In this document: in pieces, positions 30,982-37,927 of the stretch
How the letters are laid out: every line of letters starts with the position of its first letter
Numbering within the stretch: position 1 is the first letter of the stretch
NCBI GenBank assembly: GCA_028279705.1
Contig: JANQNF010000018.1
Coordinates: 1-40,537 of the forward strand
Length of the DNA stretch: 40,537 nt
DNA from: an archaeon
Lineage (GTDB): Archaea; Aenigmatarchaeota; Aenigmatarchaeia; QMZP01; JAFGSV01
Direction: 5' to 3'
Made by a program: the position numbers and the translations under genes
Notes under the pieces: generated by a model
Seen by the model: only the letters and a program-made list of their open reading frames with translations
The model's database searches: none
What the model was told of the DNA's origin: nothing

Positions 30982-31833
30982 ATGGCAGGGAAAATAATAG
31001 ACGGGAAGTTTATTGCTAAGAAGATAAGAGAAGAATTAGCATCCGGTGTATCATCATTCAAGGAAAAGACCGGCAGGGCACCGAGGATAGACGTTATCCT
31101 CGTAGGCGACAATCCTGCATCACATGTTTATGTTGGCATGAAAGAGAAGGCCGCGGCTGAGATCGGGATAAAATCCGTCAAGCACGAGTTCCCTTCGATA
31201 ACTGAAAAGGACCTGATAGAACTTGTAAAGAAGCTCAAAAATGACAGGGAAGTCAACGGGATACTCGTTCAGCTTCCCCTTCCAAAGGACATAAACGAGG
31301 AGAACGTGCTATCTGCCATAACGGCTGAAAAAGACGTTGACGGTTTCCTTGCAGAGAACCTCGGATGGCTGTGCCGCGGAAAGGAGAGGCTTCAGTCATG
31401 CACGCCTCTTGGCGTGATGAAGATGCTTGAGCACGAGAGCGTGGAGATAGAAGGAAAGCATGCGGTGGTCATAGGCAGAAGTAACATTGTCGGAAAGCCC
31501 ATGATGCTGATGCTGCTGAACAAGAACGCGACCGTGACTGTCTGCCATTCGAGGACAAAGGACCTTGCAAGCCACACGAAGACGGCGGACATACTGGTGG
31601 CTGCTGCGGGAGTTCCCGAGATGGTGAAGGCCAATATGGTAAAGGACGGTGCCGTTGTGATAGATGTTGGGACGACGAAAGTTGACGGCAAGCTGAAAGG
31701 GGACGTGGATTTCGAGGGAGTAAAGGAGAGGACGTCCCTCATAACCCCAGTGCCAGGCGGCGTTGGGCCAATGACGATTGCAATGCTGATGTACAATACA
31801 CTTCAGGCTGCAAAAAAACAGGAGGGGATATGA
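30982..31833 (+). CDS. folD: Methylene-THF dehydrogenase/cyclohydrolase
   Basis: A 283-residue bifunctional enzyme: 5,10-methylene-THF to methenyl-THF to 10-formyl-THF. It has PASHVYVGMKEKAAAEIGI with the catalytic Lys, ILVQLPLPKDINEENVL, and the NADP-binding VIGRSNIVGKPMMLML plus TPVPGGVGPMTIAML. The ATG at 30982 lies 20 nt after glyA; the longer frame from 30862 is inside glyA. Its stop overlaps the purH start. The 10-formyl-THF it makes is the formyl donor for PurN and PurH, both directly downstream. Confidence 0.96.
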   Translation: MAGKIIDGKFIAKKIREELASGVSSFKEKTGRAPRIDVILVGDNPASHVYVGMKEKAAAEIGIKSVKHEFPSITEKDLIELVKKLKNDREVNGILVQLPLPKDINEENVLSAITAEKDVDGFLAENLGWLCRGKERLQSCTPLGVMKMLEHESVEIEGKHAVVIGRSNIVGKPMMLMLLNKNATVTVCHSRTKDLASHTKTADILVAAAGVPEMVKANMVKDGAVVIDVGTTKVDGKLKGDVDFEGVKERTSLITPVPGGVGPMTIAMLMYNTLQAAKKQEGI

Positions 31834-33359
31834 TGTTAAAGAGAGCTTTGATAAGCGTTTCAGACAAGACTGGAATAGTGGAGTTTGCAAAAGAACTGGA
31901 ATCAATGGGTATTGACCTTATATCTACGGGAGGTACCAAGAAGAAAATCGAGGAAGCCGGTATAAAGGTCAGGGACATTTCCGAGTTCACGGGATTTCCG
32001 GAGATGATGGACGGGAGGGTGAAGACCCTTCACCCAAAAGTCCACGGCGGCATACTCAACGTAAGGAGCAATCTCCAGCACCAGAAGTCAATGGAGGAGA
32101 ACGGTATAGAGCCGATAGACATTGTGGTTGTGAATCTCTACCCGTTCGAAGAGGCAGTAAAGACCAATCCCGAAGACCTTACGAATGCAATAGAGAATAT
32201 CGATATCGGCGGTCCTACAATGATAAGGAGTGCTGCCAAGAACTACAAGGACGTCACCGTGATAGTCGACCCTGCGGATTATGGGAAAGTGATTACAGAA
32301 CTGAAAGAAAGGGGTGATGTTTCCCTGAAGACGAAAGAGGAACTTGCACTGAAGGTGTTTAGAAGGACTGCGGAGTACAACTCCGGCATAGACACGTACC
32401 TAAGCAGGAAATTCCTTGGAGAGGAAGTACTGAGGCTGTCGATGACCGACGGCAAGAAGCTGAGGTACGGCGAGAATCCCCACCAGGAAGCGACGTGGTA
32501 CAGCGACCCCACGTCCAGCTTCAAGATGAACCAGCTGCAGGGAAAGGAGCTTTCTTTCAACAATCTCATCGACATAAACGCGGCCGTGATGATATCATCT
32601 GAATTCAAAGATCCGTGCTGTATCATAATAAAGCACACGAACCCGTGCGGTGCAGCAACTGGAAGCGGGCCGCTGGATGCATTCAACAAGGCCAAGGCAA
32701 CAGATCCTGTCTCTGCATTCGGAAGTATCATATCCTTCAACGACGAAGTGGACCTTGAGACCGCACAGGAATTAAACAACATGTTCGTCGAGGTGATAGT
32801 AGCACCTTCGTTTGCAGACGATGCCAAACAAGAGTTCATGAAAAAGAAGAACCTCAGGCTGATAAAGATTGAAAACTTCCCTGACATGAAAAAAGAGAAG
32901 GATTTCAAGAAGATAGTAGGAGGTCTCATAGTGCAGGACACGGACACGAGGGTGCCGTCAAAGGAAGAACTTAAAGTGGTCACAGAAAAAAAGCCCACAG
33001 AAGACCAGTTGGCTGCAATGGAATTCGGCTGGAAGGTGTTAAAACACGTCAAGAGCAATGCCATACTGTTTGCTGCAAAGGATCGGACGCTTGCAGTCGG
33101 CGCAGGACAGATGTCCAGGGTGGACTCGGTGAAACTTGCAGTCATGAAGGCCAGAAACGTCGGGATATCTCTTGACGATTCCGTCATGACGTCGGATGCA
33201 TTCTTCCCGTTCAGAGACGGCCTCGACGAGGGAGTAAACGCCGGCGCAAAGGCTGTCATACAGCCAGGCGGATCACTCAAGGACGACGAAGTGATCGCTG
33301 CTGCAAACGAGCACGGGATACCGATGGTATTCACGGGCTTTAGGTGCTTTAAGCATTAG
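31830..33359 (+). CDS. purH: AICAR transformylase/IMP cyclohydrolase
   Basis: A 509-residue bifunctional enzyme for the last two steps to IMP. The IMP cyclohydrolase (MGS-like) domain (1-200) has SVSDKTGIVEFA, LISTGGTKKKIEEAG and MMDGRVKTLHPKVHGG. The transformylase domain has KLRYGENPHQEATWY, CCIIIKHTNPCGAATG with the catalytic Lys-His pair, and SDAFFPFRDGLDEG. Both domains look intact, so archaeal PurP/PurO are not needed. GGAGGGG precedes the ATG pair at 31830/31833. It ends in TAG. Confidence 0.96.
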   Translation: MMLKRALISVSDKTGIVEFAKELESMGIDLISTGGTKKKIEEAGIKVRDISEFTGFPEMMDGRVKTLHPKVHGGILNVRSNLQHQKSMEENGIEPIDIVVVNLYPFEEAVKTNPEDLTNAIENIDIGGPTMIRSAAKNYKDVTVIVDPADYGKVITELKERGDVSLKTKEELALKVFRRTAEYNSGIDTYLSRKFLGEEVLRLSMTDGKKLRYGENPHQEATWYSDPTSSFKMNQLQGKELSFNNLIDINAAVMISSEFKDPCCIIIKHTNPCGAATGSGPLDAFNKAKATDPVSAFGSIISFNDEVDLETAQELNNMFVEVIVAPSFADDAKQEFMKKKNLRLIKIENFPDMKKEKDFKKIVGGLIVQDTDTRVPSKEELKVVTEKKPTEDQLAAMEFGWKVLKHVKSNAILFAAKDRTLAVGAGQMSRVDSVKLAVMKARNVGISLDDSVMTSDAFFPFRDGLDEGVNAGAKAVIQPGGSLKDDEVIAAANEHGIPMVFTGFRCFKH

Positions 33360-33366
33360 GTGCGTT

Positions 33367-33984
33367 ATGGGAAAGATGAAGATCGGAGTCCTTGGCAGCA
33401 CATCAGGAACAGACCTTCAGGCGGTCATAGACGAAATAGAGTCAGGAAAGCTTGACGCCGAGATTTCTGTTGTCATATCAAACAAGGAAAATGCGTTCAT
33501 ACTGGAGAGGGCAGCAAAGCATGGCCTAAAGGCTTTGTGTATACCATCAAAAGGCAGGGAAAGGGAAGAGTATGACCGAGACATAGCTGCAATAATGCAC
33601 GAAAACGGTGTGCAGCTGATACTCCTCATAGGCTACATGAAGTTCCTATCGGAATGGTTCGTCGACAAGTTCAGGAACAAGATCATGAACATCCACCCTT
33701 CGCTTCTCCCGGCGTTTGCCGGCGGCATGGACCTCGACGTGCACCAGGAGATACTGGACCACGGAGTCAAGGTGACAGGCGCAACGCTTCACTTTGTGGA
33801 CGAGGGCGCCGATACGGGCCCGATAATAGCGCAGAAATGTGTGCAGATCGCAGAGGATGAAACCAAGGGTACCCTCAAAGAAAAGGTCCAGAAAGCCGAG
33901 CAGGAGATAATACTACGCGCGATAAGGCTGTTTGCTGAAGGCAAGCTGAAGGTTGATGGAAGGAAAGTGAAGGTCACAGATTAA
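33367..33984 (+). CDS. purN: GAR transformylase (formyl-THF dependent)
   Basis: A 205-residue formyltransferase for the third step. The catalytic Asn-His-Asp set is visible: NIHPSLLPAF gives Asn and His, and HFVDEGADTGPI gives Asp. LGSTSGTDLQAVIDEI is the phosphate-binding start. It uses 10-formyl-THF, unlike PurT. The gap after purH is 7 nt, and one base separates it from the following MBL gene. Confidence 0.95.
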   Translation: MGKMKIGVLGSTSGTDLQAVIDEIESGKLDAEISVVISNKENAFILERAAKHGLKALCIPSKGREREEYDRDIAAIMHENGVQLILLIGYMKFLSEWFVDKFRNKIMNIHPSLLPAFAGGMDLDVHQEILDHGVKVTGATLHFVDEGADTGPIIAQKCVQIAEDETKGTLKEKVQKAEQEIILRAIRLFAEGKLKVDGRKVKVTD

Positions 33985-33985
33985 A

Positions 33986-34537
33986 ATGGCTGAAGTGAAA
34001 GTGCTTCTAGAAGGTTACGCTTCCACAGACACGGGCGGGCACAGCTGCTCGACAATAACCCTCGTCAAAGATAAAGGCATGAACATTCTTGTCGATCCGG
34101 GAACGTTAAAAAGCCAAGATATCATCAAGGAGAAGCTCGGGGAACATGACATGACGACGGGTGATATCGATATAGTCTTCATAACGCATTCCCACATGGA
34201 CCATTACAGGAACATCGGGATGTTCCCCCGCTCCAGGGTGCTCGACTACTGGGGATGGTGGGAAAGTGATGTATGGAGAGAATGCGACGGCAAGGTCACG
34301 GACGACATAACAGTAATCAAGACTCCCGGACACAGCTATGACAGTGTAACACTCGTCGTGAAAACTGAAAACGGAACCGTAGCGATATGCGGTGACGTTT
34401 TCTGGAAGAAAGATTATCCCGAAAAGGACAATTTCGCAAGCGAACATGAACAGTTGACTGAGAGTCGAAGGAAAGTTCTGGAAATTTCCGACTACGTAAT
34501 ACCTGGCCATGGCGGAATGTACGCTGCCACAGATTAA
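33986..34537 (+). CDS. Metallo-beta-lactamase-fold hydrolase, MBLAC1-like
   Basis: A 183-residue MBL-fold protein. The metal motif THSHMDH is at 67-73, followed by TPGHSYDSV, CGDVFW and a final PGHGG, giving a two-metal site. The short N terminus (VKVLLEGYASTDTGGHSCST) and the overall order recall MBLAC1-type proteins rather than glyoxalase II or RNase Z. Its stop and start are one base from purN, so it is co-translated in the purine operon. The substrate is not known. Possible roles are hydrolysis of a purine or folate intermediate or of a damaged metabolite, all inference. Confidence 0.85.
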   Translation: MAEVKVLLEGYASTDTGGHSCSTITLVKDKGMNILVDPGTLKSQDIIKEKLGEHDMTTGDIDIVFITHSHMDHYRNIGMFPRSRVLDYWGWWESDVWRECDGKVTDDITVIKTPGHSYDSVTLVVKTENGTVAICGDVFWKKDYPEKDNFASEHEQLTESRRKVLEISDYVIPGHGGMYAATD

Positions 34538-34540
34538 GCA

Positions 34541-34550
34541 GATTTAAATC
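34541..34550 (+). promoter_or_regulatory. TATA-like box of fumarase genes
   Basis: GATTTAAATC, itself palindromic, is centred 25 nt before the fumarase alpha ATG at 34570. Its presence suggests separate transcription from the purN operon. Confidence 0.5.
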
Positions 34551-34569
34551 AAGTTTCACTTGTTTTATC

Positions 34570-35385
34570 ATGATCACGGAAAAGGCCACATTTGATCTTT
34601 ACAAGAAAGTCTCTACCGAACTTCCTACAGATGTCATGTCTGAGTTGGTTAGAGCGCACGATAACGAAGAAGATGGTTCTCTCGGGAAGGAATCGCTCGG
34701 TCATATGATAGACAATGCAAAAAAGGCGGCGGAGCTTTCAAGGCCAATGTGCCAGGACACTGGAACGCCGTTTTTCTATGTCAATTGTCCAAAAGAATGT
34801 TCACAGAAAGAGATAAAGGAAGCTATAGAGAAAGCGACGGCAAAAGCCACTGAAGAAGTGCCACTGAGACCCAATGCCGTGGATACGCTCACTGACAAAA
34901 ACGTCGGTAACATGCCCGTGATACACTTCACTGAAGGCAACGAACTCAAAGTCGGGCTCCTGATGAAAGGCGGGGGTTCAGAAAACGTGTCCACAGTCTA
35001 CAAACTGCCCGATGCATCGATAGGTGCCGGAAGGGACCTGGAAGGTGTCCGCAGATGCGTACTCGATGCAGTATTCAAGGCTCAGGGAAAGGGTTGTCCG
35101 CCGTATTCCATAGGCGTTGCTACAGGCGGAAGCATCGAGGAAGCTGCACATCTTTCAAAGATGCAGCTACTGAGGAAAGTGGATGATATAAACGAAGAAA
35201 AAGCGCTCAGTGAATTTGAGGAGAAGACTCTCCGCGACGTCAACAATCTAGGGATAGGGCCCATGGGACTCGGTGGAAAAAGTACTGCTATTTCGCTCAA
35301 GGCTGCTGCAGGAAACAGGCACCCTGCAACGTATTTTGTCGGCATATCATTTGGATGCTGGTGCATGAGGAGGGGTCAACTGTGA
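34570..35385 (+). CDS. Class I fumarate hydratase, alpha subunit
   Basis: A 271-residue N-terminal-type subunit of the [4Fe-4S] class I fumarase/tartrate dehydratase family. The three cluster cysteines can be placed in PMCQDTGTPFF (about residue 60), GKGCPPYSIGVATGG, and GCWCMRRG at the C terminus. It pairs with the next gene to hydrate fumarate to malate. The stop overlaps the beta subunit's GTG. In this place it probably processes the fumarate made by PurB twice per AMP. Tartrate dehydratase is a less likely alternative. Confidence 0.92.
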   Translation: MITEKATFDLYKKVSTELPTDVMSELVRAHDNEEDGSLGKESLGHMIDNAKKAAELSRPMCQDTGTPFFYVNCPKECSQKEIKEAIEKATAKATEEVPLRPNAVDTLTDKNVGNMPVIHFTEGNELKVGLLMKGGGSENVSTVYKLPDASIGAGRDLEGVRRCVLDAVFKAQGKGCPPYSIGVATGGSIEEAAHLSKMQLLRKVDDINEEKALSEFEEKTLRDVNNLGIGPMGLGGKSTAISLKAAAGNRHPATYFVGISFGCWCMRRGQL

Positions 35386-35921
35386 TAGAACTGAAAACCC
35401 CTCTCAAAAAAGAGGACGTGCTTAAACTAAAGGCCGGGGACAAGGTAGTGATTTCGGGAACGGTGATAAGTGCAAGGGACAAGGCGCACGCGTTCATGCT
35501 TAGCGAGGACTTCCCAAAGGCAAAAGATGCCGTCATATACCACTGCGGACCCGTCATCAAAGACGGTAGTGTGATATCAGCGGGACCGACGACGAGTGCG
35601 AGGATGAGCCAGTACACTCCAGAACTCATTGGCAGATACGGGGTGAAGGCGATAATAGGCAAAGGTGGGATGGATGATAGCGTTCTTTGTGCGCTGAAAG
35701 GCAGGGCAGTTTATCTTTCAGCGACGGGCGGGGCTGCCGTAACCTATGCACAAGCCATGAAAGTCAAGAGCGTTTCCAAGGAAGAGTTCGGGATGCCAGA
35801 AGCCATGTGGGAATTCGAAATCAGGAATTTTCCGGCAATAGTGACAATGGATGCACACGGAAAAAGCCTTCACAAGAAGGTTCTTGAGGATTCGGGAAAA
35901 TCTTTCAGGGGTATGATTTAA
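35382..35921 (+). CDS. Class I fumarate hydratase, beta subunit
   Basis: A 179-residue C-terminal-type subunit. IELKTPLKKEDVLKLKAGDKVVISGTV opens the swivelling domain. YHCGPVIKDG, GPTTSARMSQYTPELIGRYGVKAIIGKGGM and the ALKGRAVYLSATGGAA segment are the family motifs with the catalytic Thr/Ser and phosphate-like loops. The GTG at 35382 is chosen because it overlaps the alpha stop as GTGA and is preceded by GGAGGGG. The upstream ATG at 35355 lies inside the alpha gene. Confidence 0.9.
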   Translation: MIELKTPLKKEDVLKLKAGDKVVISGTVISARDKAHAFMLSEDFPKAKDAVIYHCGPVIKDGSVISAGPTTSARMSQYTPELIGRYGVKAIIGKGGMDDSVLCALKGRAVYLSATGGAAVTYAQAMKVKSVSKEEFGMPEAMWEFEIRNFPAIVTMDAHGKSLHKKVLEDSGKSFRGMI

Positions 35922-35925
35922 TAAT
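35915..35925 (+). promoter_or_regulatory. TATA-like box of folC
   Basis: GATTTAATAAT overlaps the fumarase beta stop and is centred about 24 nt before the folC ATG at 35943. Confidence 0.45.
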
Positions 35926-35942
35926 AGCGGTGTATTATTGTT

Positions 35943-37223
35943 ATGAACTACGAAGAATCCATGTTGTGGCTAGATTCCCGTGATTTCATCGGGATGAAAT
36001 TCGGCCTTGAGAGGATAAACCATCTCATGAAAGAGCTTGGTGATCCCCACAAGAAACTGAAGATAATACATGTTGCTGGGACCAACGGGAAGGGGTCCAC
36101 CGCAAACATGATTGGCTCCATATTGAAAAATGCGGGGTACAGCGTAGGAGTTTATACATCACCTCATCTTGTTGATTTCCGGGAAAGGATATCGATAAAC
36201 GGTTCGATCATACCAGAGGAGGCTATTGCACAGGCTTTGACGCGCGTAAGGCCTATCGCAGAAGGAATGGAAAACAACAGGGAGACCGGAAAGCCTACGT
36301 ATTTTGAGATAAGTACCGCAGCTGCACTGAATCATTTTTACGACAAGGGTGTCGATTTTGCCGTCGTAGAAGTCGGCCTCGGCGGGCGGCTTGACGCGAC
36401 CAACATAGTAGAACCGATAGCCTGCATAATAACGAACATATCACTTGAACATAAGGATTATCTGGGGGAAGACATATCATCTATAGCAAAGGAGAAGGCA
36501 GCAATAATAAAAAATGGCTGTTCGGTCGTCACCGCTGCGGAAGGTGACGCACTCGACGTAATAAGGAACCGGTGCGAACGTTTCGGCTGCGGGCTTTCTG
36601 TCATAGGTGAAGATGTCATAACAGAAAGGATCAAATCTGACATAGACGGTTCTATCTTCAAATTAAATGACGGCGGATCATACGAAATGGATCTGAAAGT
36701 TGCAGGAGAGCACCAAATCAGAAACGCGGCATGCGCTGTGGCGTGCGCAGAAGCGCTTACGAGAAGTTGTGTCGATATACCCGAAAATGCAATAATTGAA
36801 GGTATAAGAAATACCATGCTCGAAGGGAGGTTCGAGGTTGTACACAAATCCCCGTGGGTCATACTTGACGGCGCGCACAACCCAGCAGGCATGAAAAGTC
36901 TCAGGGAGGCACTGAGTGTAGTATTTCCCGGCAGGAAGGTTACGCTCGTCACTGCAATATGCTCGGACAAGGACATACCGGCAATGCTAAAGGAAATCGC
37001 GCCAGTGGCCGGCAGGATAATAGTAACCAAGCACAGCATGAAGTCGAGAACGGCGGACCACAGGATGCTTTCAAGGGAAGCGAGGAAATATTCGGCGAAC
37101 GTGATAAGCAAGATGTCAGTAAAGGAAGCACTCAATTATGCAATGTCGTCTTCAGAAAAGGATGACATAATCGTCGTTTCTGGCTCGCTTTATCTTGTCG
37201 GTGACGCCAAAAAACTGCTCTGA
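35943..37223 (+). CDS. folC: Folylpolyglutamate/dihydrofolate synthase
   Basis: A 426-residue Mur-ligase-fold enzyme. The ATP loop GTNGKGSTANMIGSILKNAG, YTSPHLVDFRERI, the VVEVGLGGRLDATN metal loop and LDGAHNPAGMKSL are diagnostic. FolC adds glutamate to dihydropteroate or the folate tail. Placement after the one-carbon and fumarase genes fits supply of retained folates to PurN and PurH. Its activity split (DHFS and FPGS) cannot be told from the sequence. It converges with the yhhQ gene, with only one base between them. Confidence 0.93.
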   Translation: MNYEESMLWLDSRDFIGMKFGLERINHLMKELGDPHKKLKIIHVAGTNGKGSTANMIGSILKNAGYSVGVYTSPHLVDFRERISINGSIIPEEAIAQALTRVRPIAEGMENNRETGKPTYFEISTAAALNHFYDKGVDFAVVEVGLGGRLDATNIVEPIACIITNISLEHKDYLGEDISSIAKEKAAIIKNGCSVVTAAEGDALDVIRNRCERFGCGLSVIGEDVITERIKSDIDGSIFKLNDGGSYEMDLKVAGEHQIRNAACAVACAEALTRSCVDIPENAIIEGIRNTMLEGRFEVVHKSPWVILDGAHNPAGMKSLREALSVVFPGRKVTLVTAICSDKDIPAMLKEIAPVAGRIIVTKHSMKSRTADHRMLSREARKYSANVISKMSVKEALNYAMSSSEKDDIIVVSGSLYLVGDAKKLL

Positions 37224-37224
37224 A

Positions 37225-37863
37225 TCACTTCTTCTTCTTTCCTTCAAGCCACCATACGCCAAGATAGACAAACGGGGTGTCCAGGAATGCAACTCCAATC
37301 TTTAGCAGCCAGTAAGGTATTATCAGCCTGAACATGAACTCGACTGTATACTGGGGACTTGCCATGTAGAAGGCTATGAACATGAACACTGTCGTGTCTA
37401 TGAACTGTGAAACTACTGTGGAAGCGTTGTTCCTAAACCAAAGGAATCGTCCCCTGGTCTTCTTCTTCCAAAATTCCAGTGCGAATATGTCGTGAAGCTG
37501 CGCCATCAGGAATGCTACGAGGCTTGCTGTGATTATCCTCATGGATGGGTTGAAAACCGTCAGGAACTGGTCATTGTTTGGATACCTTCCGGCAGGTGGC
37601 AGCCAAACTGAAAGCGCGACCATTATGAATATCATCACATTGGCAACGAAACCTGCGAGGATGAAACCCTTTATCTTCTCACGGCCGAAAACGTCAACGA
37701 TTATGTCCGTTATAAGAAACGTTATTGGGTACATGAATATTCCGACAGAGGCTATGAAAATACCGAAATCCGCTATTTTGGTGCCCAGGAGGTTTGCAAG
37801 AACTATGGCTGTGACAAACATCCCCAAGAGAATCTGGGTTTTCTGCTCCTTCTCGATTTTCAT
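37225..37863 (-). CDS. YhhQ/VUT-family queuosine precursor transporter
   Basis: A 212-residue membrane protein with about six hydrophobic helices. It opens KTQILLGMFVTAIVLANLLGTK, has the family motif MYPITFLITDIIVDVFGRE around residue 47, and ends WWLEGKKKK. Members of this VUT (former DUF165) family import queuosine precursors such as preQ0/preQ1 or 7-deazapurine bases. In archaea the imported base could serve archaeosine synthesis. No tgt or que genes are in the window, so the substrate is inferred. Confidence 0.85.
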   Translation of the reverse strand: MKIEKEQKTQILLGMFVTAIVLANLLGTKIADFGIFIASVGIFMYPITFLITDIIVDVFGREKIKGFILAGFVANVMIFIMVALSVWLPPAGRYPNNDQFLTVFNPSMRIITASLVAFLMAQLHDIFALEFWKKKTRGRFLWFRNNASTVVSQFIDTTVFMFIAFYMASPQYTVEFMFRLIIPYWLLKIGVAFLDTPFVYLGVWWLEGKKKK

Positions 37864-37927
37864 CTTTCTAATTCACGTCCTGGTTAAAAAATGTTTTCTA
37901 TCTACCGGATCAGTGATAATTCACCAA

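Noticed and set aside
32279-33334. 351-codon minus-strand ORF opposite purH
   Set aside because: It is a Ser/Phe-rich shadow of the well-conserved purH frame with no promoter or family motif.
36458-37135. 225-codon minus-strand ORF opposite folC
   Set aside because: It is a shadow of folC, which has all of its catalytic motifs.
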